64,000 nt of DNA from NCBI RefSeq assembly GCF_010994755.1, contig NZ_WHSB02000003.1:186001-250000 (forward strand), read 5' to 3'. Both the position numbers and the translations under genes were made by a program. The notes beneath the pieces are model-generated. The model was not told the DNA's origin. It did no database searches and saw only the letters and a program-made list of their open reading frames with translations. This document shows, piece by piece, positions 16,926 to 25,460 of the stretch. The DNA comes from Shinella lacus (lineage in GTDB: Bacteria > Pseudomonadota > Alphaproteobacteria > Rhizobiales > Rhizobiaceae). How positions within the stretch are numbered: position 1 is the stretch's first letter; every line of letters starts with the position of its first letter.

Positions 16926-18098
16926 TCAGGGCTTCGGCAGGGATTCCGGCTTGCGCCATCCGACGAAGGTCGGCTTGCCGCCCTTGAGCTCGATGAGGGC
17001 CGCCGCCTTGTTCGGAACGTGGCCTTCCTCGTTGGTGCCATAGTCGAGATCGCCGGTGAGCAGCTTGAACTGGCCGTCTTCCAGCGCCTTGGCAACGGCC
17101 GCGCCATCGGTCGAGCCGGCCGCCTTGATCGCCTGGGCGATCATCATGATCGTATCCCAGCCGGTCGAGACGAAGGAGGTGTCCGGGTCCTTGCCGAACA
17201 TCTCCTTGTAGAGGCCGATGAACTTCTCCATTTCCGGATCCGCTCCCGCGCCCATCCAGGTATGCGTGACGAAATAGACGTCGTTGCCGAACTTTTCGCC
17301 GAGCGCCTGGTGCATGGCCGGGTCGTCATAGGCATCGCCGCCGAGGATCGGCGCATCGTAGCCGACTTCGCGCAGCGCCCGGATGATCACGCCGATATCC
17401 GTGCCATAGGACGAGACGAAGATCACGTCCGGCTTCTTGCCGAGCGCCTGGAGACGCGCCAGCTGGGCGGAAAAGTTGTTGTCGCCGTTCGTGTAGGTGT
17501 CTTCGAGGATGACCTCGCCGCCATCCGCCTTGAACTGCTCGACGAAATATTTCGAGAGCGACTTGGTATAGGCGATGAACTGGTCGGTGACGACATAGGC
17601 CGTCTTCCAGCCCTTTTCCTTGAAGGCGAAGTCGGCGGCCGTCGCCCCCATCGTGGTGTTCCACATGGAGAGCGTGAACTGCTTGTCGCCGAGCGACCAG
17701 GAGGAATAGAGCGGGTCGGAGGCGCAGGTCGAGATGCCGACGAGGCCGGCGGACTGCGCCTCGCGGCTGGCTGGCGAACCGAAGTCGAAGTCGCAGGGCG
17801 CGACGATGACCTGGGCGCCCTTGTCGATCAATTCGACGGCGACATTGCCGACCGTCACGGGATCGGACTTGCCGTCGATGTTGATGAACTCGATCTGCTT
17901 GCCGAGCACGCCGCCATTGTCGTTCAGGAATTTCACGGCGACCTGCGCGCCGTTATAGCCGGGCGTGTCGAGCGGGGCCTGGATGCCCGTCATCGACAGC
18001 GCGCCGCCGATCACGATCTTGTCGTCGGCGGCAAGGGCCGCTGTAGAGGCCAGCGCGAAACTCGTCGCCGCCAGAAGCAGTCTGGAAGTCTTCATCAT
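16926..18098 (-). CDS. Liv-type ABC importer periplasmic substrate-binding protein
   Basis: A 390-residue type I periplasmic binding protein of the LivK/AmiC family. A signal peptide (about 1-23, ending in AALA) precedes the mature domain starting DDKIVIGGALSMTG. The two Rossmann-like lobes include VGISTCASDPLYSSWSLG. The ATG follows AAAAGGGGAACGACC. The sequence does not identify the ligand. Its place between a hydrolase gene and the rest of the importer suggests that it captures the hydrolases' substrate. Confidence 0.9.
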   Translation of the reverse strand: MMKTSRLLLAATSFALASTAALAADDKIVIGGALSMTGIQAPLDTPGYNGAQVAVKFLNDNGGVLGKQIEFINIDGKSDPVTVGNVAVELIDKGAQVIVAPCDFDFGSPASREAQSAGLVGISTCASDPLYSSWSLGDKQFTLSMWNTTMGATAADFAFKEKGWKTAYVVTDQFIAYTKSLSKYFVEQFKADGGEVILEDTYTNGDNNFSAQLARLQALGKKPDVIFVSSYGTDIGVIIRALREVGYDAPILGGDAYDDPAMHQALGEKFGNDVYFVTHTWMGAGADPEMEKFIGLYKEMFGKDPDTSFVSTGWDTIMMIAQAIKAAGSTDGAAVAKALEDGQFKLLTGDLDYGTNEEGHVPNKAAALIELKGGKPTFVGWRKPESLPKP

Positions 18099-18222
18099 GG
18101 TCGTTCCCCTTTTGTGGTGCCTTTTCGGCAGTGAATGGATCGGCGGTCCGGCCTTTTTGTTTTGTTCTGCGGCCCGCCCTGGAATGCTCCTTGTGTCCGT
18201 CCCGTCGTTTCCGTGTGCGGGC

Positions 18223-18873
18223 TTACTGCCCGATTTCGTTCAGCAGCGCGTCGGTCGAGATCTGCCGGCAATAGCCCTTGATCGTGCGCAGCGAATTGTC
18301 GTGGCGCTCCTGCGAATAGGTGCCGCAGGCATCCGGCACGAGGGTCACGAGATAGTTGAGGTCGCAGGCGTCGCGCACCGCCGATTCCACGCACTGGTCG
18401 GTCAGCAGTCCACAAAGCACAAGTTGTTTGACGCCGAGATTGCGCAGCACATAGTCGATATGCGTGGAGACGAAGACGCTGGACGAGCTCTTCGGGAAGA
18501 CGATCTCGTCGTCGAGCGGCGCCAGTTCGTCTATCACCTTGCCGTCGGACGAGCCTTTCGGCACGTTGAAGCCGGTGATCTTGTAGTCGAGGCCGCGGTC
18601 GCGGCCGTCCTTGGTGAGGCTCTCGATCGTCGTGTGCAGCACTTCGATGCCGGCCTGGCGGAAGCCCGCCAGCAGGCGCTGCATGTTCGGGATCGCCACC
18701 TCGTGGATGCGCTTGAAATAATAGCCGTACTGGCCCGCAATATCCGCGTCGGAAACGTCCTTGAACTCGCCGCCGTCGCGCCGCACGGAAAAGTTCTGCA
18801 CGTCGATGAAGAGGATGGCGGAGGCGGCCGGATCGAGCGGCACGTCGCGGGTGGTCAGATGGTCAGCGGCCAT
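18223..18873 (-). CDS. Isochorismatase-family cysteine hydrolase (paralogue 2)
   Basis: A 216-residue isochorismatase-fold hydrolase with the triad D24 (ILFIDVQN), K128 (FPKSSSS) and C161 (LLTDQCVES). It shares DGRDR, GFN and the TDQCV region with the protein at 12837-13505, and the Lys-Cys spacing of 33 residues is identical, so the two are clear paralogues. I place the start at 18873, which overlaps the stop of the upstream amidohydrolase gene by 11 bp. The substrate is probably an amide, unidentified. Confidence 0.88.
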   Translation of the reverse strand: MAADHLTTRDVPLDPAASAILFIDVQNFSVRRDGGEFKDVSDADIAGQYGYYFKRIHEVAIPNMQRLLAGFRQAGIEVLHTTIESLTKDGRDRGLDYKITGFNVPKGSSDGKVIDELAPLDDEIVFPKSSSSVFVSTHIDYVLRNLGVKQLVLCGLLTDQCVESAVRDACDLNYLVTLVPDACGTYSQERHDNSLRTIKGYCRQISTDALLNEIGQ

Positions 18874-19678
18874 CGGTGGGTCCTTCGAGGGTTTCTGCTG
18901 CGAGAAGCAGGGGGCCGGCCAGCCGGTCGGCCCATTCCTGTTGCCCGCGGGCGTCGTTGATGAGGTCGTTGCGCACTTCGAGAAGCACATGCGGAATGCC
19001 GCGCCGCTCGCCGTGCACGGGGATCGTGTAGTCGGAGATATCGTCGACGTGATAGGGCGCGTTGAGCTTGACGGTGACGTCCGGATTGGCGGCGTGGAAG
19101 GTTTCCGCCAACCGCTCGGCAAGGCGCGCATCGTGATTGTAGAGCAGGCCCAGTTCGAAATCCCGCACCGCACCGGTTGCGCGCATCACCGGCGTGAAAC
19201 TGTGCACCGAGACCAGGAGAAGCGGCTTGCCGCTCGCCTGCCGCTGGTCGAGCGCCACCGCGATCGCCTCGTGCAGCGGCTGGTGGATTTCCACATAGCG
19301 GCGCTGGCGTTCCTTGTCGGTCACGTCGGCATTGACCGGCACGACAGTGCCGTCGCTGGTCGTGACGATGCAGTCCTTCGCCTCGAAGGGCCTGTTGCAG
19401 TCGATGACGAGCCGGCTGTAGCGTTGCAGGATGAGGGCGGCATCGAGGCGTTCGGAGAGCGCGCGGGCGACCCCTTCCGCACCGACGTCATAGGCGATGT
19501 GGCGGTCCATCTCGTCCGCCGCAATACCGAGATCGCCGAGGGCTGCCGGGACGGCGCGGCCGGCATGCTCGCAGGTGAGGAAAATCGCCGATCGCCCTGT
19601 GGAATTGATCCATTCCACGGGATCGGGGTCTCCCGCCTGCAGCAATCTCGTCGTGTCGCGGTCTGCGAACCTCAGCAT
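18863..19678 (-). CDS. N-formylglutamate amidohydrolase family protein
   Basis: A 271-residue member of the N-formylglutamate amidohydrolase family (zinc carboxypeptidase-like fold). It has FLTCEHAGRAVP near the N-terminus, YSRLVIDCNRP in the middle and LLVSVHSFTP, motifs expected to hold the metal and substrate. I chose the ATG at 19678; a TTG at 19732 would extend it but lies inside the AGTCAAA motif of the shared promoter region. It is the first gene of the minus-strand Liv operon and faces rpiR. It probably releases an acid from an N-acyl amino acid or dicarboxylate amide. Confidence 0.82.
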   Translation of the reverse strand: MLRFADRDTTRLLQAGDPDPVEWINSTGRSAIFLTCEHAGRAVPAALGDLGIAADEMDRHIAYDVGAEGVARALSERLDAALILQRYSRLVIDCNRPFEAKDCIVTTSDGTVVPVNADVTDKERQRRYVEIHQPLHEAIAVALDQRQASGKPLLLVSVHSFTPVMRATGAVRDFELGLLYNHDARLAERLAETFHAANPDVTVKLNAPYHVDDISDYTIPVHGERRGIPHVLLEVRNDLINDARGQQEWADRLAGPLLLAAETLEGPTDGR

Positions 19679-19726
19679 GAAATGGGATCCGTCCTGCAGC
19701 CCGAGGCGCGGGCTTCTATGGCGAGC

Positions 19727-19775
19727 AGTCAAAGAAATTTTCCGATCATAGTCAATCGAATTTTTCCATTTGACT
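19727..19775. promoter_or_regulatory. Shared operator region with three AGTCAA motifs between the amidohydrolase gene and rpiR-type gene
   Basis: Three related motifs lie in the divergent promoter region: AGTCAAA at 19727-19733, AGTCAAT at 19750-19756, and the inverted TTTGACT at 19769-19775. The surrounding DNA is AT-rich. The last copy doubles as a -35 box (TTGACT, 19770-19775) with GAATAT 17 bp downstream for the plus-strand regulator gene. This is a good candidate RpiR-family operator controlling both operons. Confidence 0.5.
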
Positions 19776-19825
19776 AATTTTTTTCAAGGCGCGAATATTC
19801 GTTTCAGCAAAGGGAACGAACGCCA

Positions 19826-20722
19826 ATGAGCGATGGTAAGTCGTCGACGACGATCCGCACGAGAATCCGCGATGCCGCAGCGCAGCTCACCGCCAGCGAG
19901 CGCAAGATCGCCAATGCGATCCTTGCGGACTACCCGTTCACCGGGCTTGAAAGCATTCAGGAGCTGGCGGCGAAGACCGGGGTCAGCGCGCCCTCCATCA
20001 CCCGCTTCGTCAGCAAGATCGGTTGCGGCGGCTTCCAGGACCTGCAACGCCAGCTCATCACCGAACTGAAGGAAGGGCAGCGCTCGCCGCTCGACCTGAA
20101 ATCCAGCCAGAAGCCGGTCGGCCATTCGGAATTCCTGTCGGAATATGTGGCGCGCGTCTCGGCCGTCATGCAGGAAATGACGGCGACGGTGTCGCAGGCG
20201 CAGTTCGACATCCTCGCCGACCTGCTCGCCGATCCGTCGCGCAACATCTTCCTGCTCGGCGGGCGCGTCAGCGACAATGTCGCCTCGTTCCTGTCGATCC
20301 ACCTGCGCCAGATCCGCAGCGGCATCTACCACATGGCCGACAACCCGGAAATGTGGCCGGAGCATGTGCTGCGCATGCGCAAGAAGGACGTCGTGCTGCT
20401 ATTCGATTTCCGGCGCTACCAGCTGAGCCTGTCGCGCCTTGCCGAGACGATCGCGGAAAAACGCGGCGCGACCATCGTCGTCGTTACCGACAAGTGGATG
20501 TCGCCGGCCGCCCGCAGCGCCGATCATATCGTGGCGCTGCCGATCGATGCCGGCACGGCCTGGGATACGGTCGCCGCCGCCATGGCGCTCGTCGAGGCGC
20601 TGATCGTGCGCGTCTCCGAGGCCGATTGGGAGGCGACGCAGAAACGCATCAAGGATTGGGACGGCATCCGCTTTTCGATGCCGGGTTATGACCAGATCAA
20701 CGGGGACGCAGATGAAACGTGA
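19826..20722 (+). CDS. RpiR/MurR-family transcriptional regulator
   Basis: A 298-residue RpiR-type regulator: an N-terminal helix-turn-helix (about 15-80, with IQELAAKTGVSAPSITRFVSKIGCGGFQDLQ) and a C-terminal SIS domain (about 130-270). SIS domains usually bind phosphosugars, but many rhizobial relatives regulate amine or amino-acid catabolism. It is divergent from the Liv operon and overlaps the ligase gene downstream by 11 bp, so it probably controls both. The start follows AAAGGGAACG. Confidence 0.9.
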   Translation: MSDGKSSTTIRTRIRDAAAQLTASERKIANAILADYPFTGLESIQELAAKTGVSAPSITRFVSKIGCGGFQDLQRQLITELKEGQRSPLDLKSSQKPVGHSEFLSEYVARVSAVMQEMTATVSQAQFDILADLLADPSRNIFLLGGRVSDNVASFLSIHLRQIRSGIYHMADNPEMWPEHVLRMRKKDVVLLFDFRRYQLSLSRLAETIAEKRGATIVVVTDKWMSPAARSADHIVALPIDAGTAWDTVAAAMALVEALIVRVSEADWEATQKRIKDWDGIRFSMPGYDQINGDADET

Positions 20723-22025
20723 GGAAATGATGGTCGCCTGCTGCGGCGACCTTTCGGGCAAGGTGCGTGGCAAGGCCTTTCCGCTGGCGCAGATGGAAAA
20801 GCGCCTGAAACGCGGCGTCGGCTGGACGCCGACCAATGTGCAGATCACCTGCTTCGACAATATCGCCGAAAGCCCGTTCGGCTCGCTCGGCGACCTCGTG
20901 CTCATTCCTGACGCCGCGACGAGCGTCAGCATCGAGAGCGAGGAGGGTGCGCCGAACGAAAACTTCGTCATCGGCAACATCCGCTATACCGATGGCCGGC
21001 CGTGGGAATTCTGCACACGCTCGATCCTCGAAGCGGCGCTTGAGCGGCTGGAAAGGGTGGCGGGCGTCACGCTCTACGGCGCCTTCGAGCACGAATTCCA
21101 GATCAAGCACCTCGTCTCGGATGTCGGCAAGGCCTTCACGCTCGGCGGTTTCCAGGAGGAGCGGCATTTTTGCGAGGCGATCGTCGCCGCCATGCGCGCG
21201 GCAGGCGTGACGCCCGATACGATCCTCAAGGAATTTGGCGCCGGCCAGTTCGAGGTGACGATGGGGCCGCAGAAGGGCGTCACCGTCGCCGACCATTCGC
21301 TGATCACCCGCGAACTCGTCCAGCTCGTCGCCCGCGAACTCGGCTACGACCCCACCTTCACGCCGATCCGCGACCCGGCCGGTGTCGGCAACGGCGTGCA
21401 TGTGCATATCAGCATGTTGGATGCCGCCGGCAATCCCGTGACCCATGATCCGAACGGCAAACACGAGCTTTCCGACGTCGCGGGCAAATTCGTCGCCGGC
21501 ATCCTGAAATATCTCGACTCGATCATCGCCATCACTGCGCCGAGCGTCGTCTCCTACCTGCGGCTTACCCCGCACCGCTGGAGTGCGGCCTTCAACAATC
21601 TCGGTTTCCGCGATCGCGAGGCGTCCGTGCGGATCTGCCCGGTCTCGGACATCAGCGATATCGCGCGCGCCGCCCAGTTCAACTTCGAATTCCGCGCCGC
21701 CGACGGTGCCGCCAATCCGCACCTCGCGCTCGCCGCGATCGTGCATGCCGGCGTGCAGGGCATCGAGGAGGGGCTGGCGGTGCCGGAGGCGACGCAGGAG
21801 GACCTGTCGCTGCTGAATGTCGAGGGGCTGGCCGCGCGCGGCTACGTGCGCCTGCCGCAGACGCTCGAAGCAGCACTCCAGCGTTTCCGGGGCAATGCGA
21901 CGGTGTGCGGCTGGTTTCCGGAAGGGTTCGCCGACGTCTACGTCAAGCACAAGGAGGGCGAGATCGCCTATCTTGCCGGCAAGACGCAGGCCGAGATCTG
22001 CGCCGCCTACGAGGCCGCCTACTAG
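20712..22025 (+). CDS. Glutamine-synthetase-family gamma-glutamyl ligase
   Basis: A 437-residue GS-fold ATP-dependent ligase. The beta-grasp N-terminus has LSGKVRGKAFP, and catalytic regions are visible as FEHEFQ, GAGQFEVTMGP, GNGVHVHIS, FRDREASVRI and FEFRAADGAANPHLA. These resemble GlnT/PuuA-type enzymes that join glutamate to an amine rather than primary ammonia-assimilating GS, and it lacks the adenylylation loop of GlnA. I start it at the ATG at 20712 inside the end of the RpiR gene. It may glutamylate an amine released by the linked hydrolases; this is inference. Confidence 0.85.
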   Translation: MKREEMMVACCGDLSGKVRGKAFPLAQMEKRLKRGVGWTPTNVQITCFDNIAESPFGSLGDLVLIPDAATSVSIESEEGAPNENFVIGNIRYTDGRPWEFCTRSILEAALERLERVAGVTLYGAFEHEFQIKHLVSDVGKAFTLGGFQEERHFCEAIVAAMRAAGVTPDTILKEFGAGQFEVTMGPQKGVTVADHSLITRELVQLVARELGYDPTFTPIRDPAGVGNGVHVHISMLDAAGNPVTHDPNGKHELSDVAGKFVAGILKYLDSIIAITAPSVVSYLRLTPHRWSAAFNNLGFRDREASVRICPVSDISDIARAAQFNFEFRAADGAANPHLALAAIVHAGVQGIEEGLAVPEATQEDLSLLNVEGLAARGYVRLPQTLEAALQRFRGNATVCGWFPEGFADVYVKHKEGEIAYLAGKTQAEICAAYEAAY

Positions 22026-22035
22026 CACAGCGGGC

Positions 22036-22062
22036 GCGGGAACCACGCGAGGGTCCCCGCGT
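22036..22062 (+). terminator. Hairpin terminator after the GS-like gene
   Basis: CGCGGG-A-ACC, a 7-base loop, GGT-C-CCCGCG, followed by TTTCTT at 22063. One internal mismatch. It lies 11 bp after the ligase stop codon. Confidence 0.7.
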
Positions 22063-22100
22063 TTCTTCCGGGTGACGTTTCACCTGAAAGGAGAAGTCCC

Positions 22101-22334
22101 ATGGTCGCTGCAAGCGAAATCCGTGAACATATGGAAGTCCGGGCCGCCGATGGCGGTCACATCGGCACCGTCGACCATATGGAGGGCGAAAGCCGCATCA
22201 AGCTCACGAAGAGCGATTCGAAGGATGGCCAGCATCATCTGATCCCTCTTGACTGGGTCGATCATGTCGATGCGCATGTGCACCTGAACAAGGACGTCGA
22301 GGAAGTCGAGCGGCAGTGGTCGACAATGAACTGA
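22101..22334 (+). CDS. Small DUF2171 (PRC-barrel-like) protein
   Basis: A 77-residue soluble protein with a DUF2171-type fold. The pattern GGHIGTVDHMEG and IPLDWVDHVD resembles PRC-barrel proteins, which are common in alphaproteobacteria and often stress-related. The start has a strong AAAGGAG site at normal spacing. It stands alone between two terminators, so it is probably monocistronic. No catalytic residues are evident and I cannot assign a function. Confidence 0.85.
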   Translation: MVAASEIREHMEVRAADGGHIGTVDHMEGESRIKLTKSDSKDGQHHLIPLDWVDHVDAHVHLNKDVEEVERQWSTMN

Positions 22335-22343
22335 CGTGATTCG

Positions 22344-22374
22344 AGCGGTCCGGCGGGATTCCTGCCGGGCCGCT
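22344..22374. terminator. Bidirectional hairpin between convergent genes
   Basis: AGCGG-T-CCGGC, a 9-base loop and GCCGG-G-CCGCT form an 11-bp stem with a T.G wobble, followed by TTTGTGTT on the plus strand. It sits between the DUF2171 gene and the convergent DeoR-type gene. Confidence 0.65.
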
Positions 22375-22380
22375 TTGTGT

Positions 22381-23142
22381 TCAGCGTGCCAGGACGACGT
22401 TGACGCCGGAGGCCTTCAGCGACGACGAGACGTCGCGCGGCGGGGCTTTGTCGGTGAAGAGGTCGGTCAGCGCGCTGAATTCACACACCCGCACCAGGCC
22501 CTGCCGGCCGAATTTCGTGTGGTCGGTGACGACGATCGCGCGTTTTCCGCGCGATACGACGGCGCGGGCGAATTCCGCCTCTTCCAGGTCGTAGTCCATC
22601 ACGCCGATCCCGGCATCGATCGCGCCTGTGGAAATCACCGCATGGCCGACGGTGAAATGGCTGATGAATTCGATCGCCGAGACGCCGAAGGCGGCCCCGT
22701 TGTCGCTGCGCAGCTCGCCGCCCGCCATGTAGACGCGGTTGTCGTTGACCGTCGAAAGCGTGCGGGCGATGTCGGAGGAGTTGGTGACGACGGTCAGCCG
22801 CCGGTGTCCCAGCAATTCACGGGCGAGATAGCTCGTCGTCGTGCCCGTATCCAGCATGATCGAATCACCGTCGCGGATCGTCGCGGCCACGGCGATGGCG
22901 ATCGCCTTCTTCGCCTCGCTGTTTTCGCGCATGCGCTTTTCGAAGGGCGCTTCGCCCACCACGGAGGGCAGCGCGACCGCGCCGTGCATCTTAAGTACGG
23001 TGCCATTGGTCGTCAGCGGCTTGATGTCCCGCCGCACGGTTTCCAGCGAAACCTCGAGTTTCTTTGCGAGATCGGCGATCGTCACCGTGCCGTCCTGCTG
23101 GAGCAGGCGGAGAATGTCGTTGTGGCGCTTGGAGTGGTTCAT
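22381..23142 (-). CDS. DeoR/GlpR-family transcriptional regulator
   Basis: A 253-residue DeoR-type regulator: helix-turn-helix at about 6-57 (VTIADLAKKLEVSLETVRRDIKPL) and a DeoR C-terminal sensor domain with MLDTGTTTSYLA and IVVTDHTKFG. DeoR sensors usually recognise phosphorylated sugars or small phosphates. It is divergent from the quaternary-amine-type operon, which includes a kinase whose phosphorylated product could be the signal; that is inference. Confidence 0.9.
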   Translation of the reverse strand: MNHSKRHNDILRLLQQDGTVTIADLAKKLEVSLETVRRDIKPLTTNGTVLKMHGAVALPSVVGEAPFEKRMRENSEAKKAIAIAVAATIRDGDSIMLDTGTTTSYLARELLGHRRLTVVTNSSDIARTLSTVNDNRVYMAGGELRSDNGAAFGVSAIEFISHFTVGHAVISTGAIDAGIGVMDYDLEEAEFARAVVSRGKRAIVVTDHTKFGRQGLVRVCEFSALTDLFTDKAPPRDVSSSLKASGVNVVLAR

Positions 23143-23166
23143 CGTCGTCGTGTCCGCATGCGTTCT

Positions 23167-23277
23167 CCTGCTTCATAATCCTAGACGGATCATCTGGCAA
23201 GAAAGCCGCAAAAGCAGGCATAAAGACATAAAAAGCCACAGTGCAGGATTGACAGGCGCTTTCATCCCGCGTGAGAT
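23167..23277 (+). promoter_or_regulatory. Divergent promoter region of the betaine-type operon
   Basis: The 233-bp gap holds CCTGCTT (23167-23173) facing AAGCAGG (23212-23218), a CATAAAGA/CATAAAAA direct repeat near 23219-23235, and TTGACA at 23249-23254 with a weak TGAGAT 17 bp on (23272-23277). These are plausible DeoR-family sites and a promoter, but none is strong. Confidence 0.35.
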
Positions 23278-23375
23278 TGGCAGCGTGCACGGGTCGATAG
23301 ATACAAAAGTACGGGGAACGGCCTCCTGCGCACGCAGAACAGCATCGACTTCAAAGTGCGACCGGGAGATCACGC

Positions 23376-24341
23376 ATGTTTCAACCTATTCGCCTGTCAG
23401 GAATGCTTGCCGCGACGCTCTGCCTGTCCGCGGCCCTCACGATGGCGCCCGCCAGGGCGCAGGAATCCACCGATCCCATCAAGCTCACGCTGCATGACTG
23501 GACCGGCCAGCTCATCACCACGGAAATCATGGGCGAGGTGCTGAAGAAGGCCGGCTATTCGGTCGAATATGTCCAGGCCGACTATCTCGCGCAATTCGCG
23601 GGCCTTGAGACCGGCGACCTGCATGTCGCCATGGAAATGTGGGAAACCACCGGCCGCGACGCGATGGACGCCGCAACAGCCACCGGCAAGGTCGAGAATT
23701 TCGGCGAGACCGGCATGCAGGCCAAGGAAGAGTGGTGGTATCCGGACTACATGAAGGAGAAATGCCCCGGCCTGCCGAACTGGGAAGCGCTGAAGAGCGA
23801 AGCCTGCGCCGAGGCCTTCTCCATTCCGGAAACCGCGCCGAAAGGCCGGTATCTCGGCGGCCCGGTCACCTGGGGCGGTTTTGACGACGAGCGCGTCGAG
23901 GCGCTGGACCTGCCCTTCGAGGTGATCCATGCCGGCACCGACGCCGCGCTCTTCGCCGAGCTCGAAAGCGCCTACCAGCGCCAGGCGCCCATCCTGCTCT
24001 GGATCTACGCACCGCACTGGGCGCCGGCCAAGTACAAGGGCGAATGGGTGGAATTCCCGCCCTATTCGAAGGAATGCTACACGGACCCGGCTGTCGGCGT
24101 GAACCCGGATGCCGCCTATGACTGCGGCAAGCCCTTCGGCCCGATCTGGAAGGTCGGCTGGTCGGGCGTCAAGGACAAGTGGCCGGGCGCCTACGCGGCC
24201 ATCAAGGCGTTCAACATCAACAATGACGAGATGGGCGCGATGATCACCAAGGTGGACCTCGACGGCAAGAAGGTCTCGGAGGTGGTCGCCGAATGGATGG
24301 CGGCCAACGAGCCGCGCTGGTCCGGCTGGATCAAGAAGTAG
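23376..24341 (+). CDS. Glycine-betaine-type ABC importer, periplasmic binding protein
   Basis: A 321-residue OpuAC-family binding protein. A signal peptide (about 1-28, ending in ARAQ) precedes IKLTLHDWTGQLITTEIMGEVL, and the mature domain is rich in Trp, Tyr and Phe (EEWWYPDYM, WIYAPHW), as expected for an aromatic cage that binds quaternary amines. The ATG at 23376 follows GGGAG. The exact ligand (glycine betaine, choline, proline betaine or another) cannot be read from sequence. Confidence 0.88.
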   Translation: MFQPIRLSGMLAATLCLSAALTMAPARAQESTDPIKLTLHDWTGQLITTEIMGEVLKKAGYSVEYVQADYLAQFAGLETGDLHVAMEMWETTGRDAMDAATATGKVENFGETGMQAKEEWWYPDYMKEKCPGLPNWEALKSEACAEAFSIPETAPKGRYLGGPVTWGGFDDERVEALDLPFEVIHAGTDAALFAELESAYQRQAPILLWIYAPHWAPAKYKGEWVEFPPYSKECYTDPAVGVNPDAAYDCGKPFGPIWKVGWSGVKDKWPGAYAAIKAFNINNDEMGAMITKVDLDGKKVSEVVAEWMAANEPRWSGWIKK

Positions 24342-24351
24342 AAGCGCCAGG

Positions 24352-24378
24352 CCCGGCTCCCGCCAGCGGGGGGCCGGG
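24352..24378 (+). terminator. Intercistronic hairpin after the binding-protein gene
   Basis: CCCGGC-T-CCCGC, a CA loop and GCGGG-GG-GCCGGG form a strong stem 11 bp after the stop codon with no T-run. It probably protects the upstream mRNA end or attenuates readthrough rather than ending transcription. Confidence 0.45.
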
Positions 24379-24439
24379 TCGTTTCCTTGAGCGTGCGGCC
24401 CCGGAAGGGCTGCGTTTCGATTACGCGACCGGAAGAACG

Positions 24440-25456
24440 ATGGCTTCTCACGAACCGAAACTTGTCTGCCGCGGCGTCTGGAAGATTTTTGGCGCCGGCG
24501 GCAAATCCCTGATCGGCACGGCTTCGCGGCCGACGAGCGCGGACCTGCGTGCGGCCGGCGCCGTCGGCGCAGTGCGCGACGTCAATATCGAGGTCCGCGA
24601 GGGCGAGATCTTCGTCATCATGGGTCTGTCCGGCTCCGGCAAGTCGACGCTGGTGCGCTGCCTGTCGCGCCTCATCGAGCCGACCTCCGGCGACATCCTC
24701 TTCAACGGCGAGAACCTGCTGGCGGCCAGCGAAGCGCGGATGATCGAAATCCGCCGCCACCAGATGGGCATGGTGTTCCAGCATTTTGCGCTTCTGCCGC
24801 ACTTGACGGTGCTGGCGAATGTCGCCTTCCCCCTGGAAATCCAGGGCATCGAGCGGGCGGCACGCGAGGAGCGGGCGCGGCGCATGATCGACCTCGTCGG
24901 CCTCGCCGGCAAGGAGACCGCCTTCCCGCGCGAACTTTCCGGCGGCCAGCAGCAGCGCGTCGGCATTGCCCGCTCACTCGCCGTGGAGCCGGAACTCTGG
25001 TTCCTCGACGAGCCGTTTTCCGCGCTCGACCCGCTGATCCGCCGCGAAATGCAGGACGAATTCCTGCGCCTGCAATCCGTGCTGAAGAAAACCATCGTCT
25101 TCATCACCCATGATTTCGACGAGGCGATCCGTCTTGCCGACCGCATCGCCATCATGAAGGACGGCGAGATCGTGCAGGCCGGCACGCCGGAAGACCTCGT
25201 GCTGAATCCGGCCACGCCCTACGTGGCGGAGTTCACGCGCAGCGTTGCGCGGGCCAAGGTCGTCAAGGTTGCCTCGCTGATGCGGCCGCTCAACGGCGTG
25301 CTGCCGCCAGCCTCCATCCGCGCCGCCGCACCCATCGCAGAGGCCGCGCCGCTCTTTTCCGCCGGCAACGAGGCGCTGGCCGTGCTGGACGGTGCGGGAA
25401 AACCAGTCGGCCTGATCGACCGCGCCGCGGTCGTCGACGTGATGATGCGGGGTTGA
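24440..25456 (+). CDS. Glycine-betaine-type ABC importer, ATPase subunit (ProV/OpuAA family)
   Basis: A 338-residue ATPase of the proline/betaine uptake family. Walker A is GLSGSGKST, the Q-loop is MVFQHFALLPH, the signature LSGGQQQR and Walker B LWFLDEPFSALDP, with THDFDEA as the switch. The C-terminal 60-70 residues form a degenerate CBS-like region (EALAVLDGAGKPVGLIDRAAVVDVM), shorter than the tandem CBS pair of osmosensing OpuA. I place the start at 24440, after GGAAGAACG; upstream in-frame sequence is not conserved. Confidence 0.88.
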   Translation: MASHEPKLVCRGVWKIFGAGGKSLIGTASRPTSADLRAAGAVGAVRDVNIEVREGEIFVIMGLSGSGKSTLVRCLSRLIEPTSGDILFNGENLLAASEARMIEIRRHQMGMVFQHFALLPHLTVLANVAFPLEIQGIERAAREERARRMIDLVGLAGKETAFPRELSGGQQQRVGIARSLAVEPELWFLDEPFSALDPLIRREMQDEFLRLQSVLKKTIVFITHDFDEAIRLADRIAIMKDGEIVQAGTPEDLVLNPATPYVAEFTRSVARAKVVKVASLMRPLNGVLPPASIRAAAPIAEAAPLFSAGNEALAVLDGAGKPVGLIDRAAVVDVMMRG

Positions 25457-25460
25457 CGGC

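Noticed and set aside
16143-18134. Plus-strand open frame of 663 codons opposite the LivG and binding-protein genes
   Set aside because: Low-complexity antisense frame with no recognisable domain.
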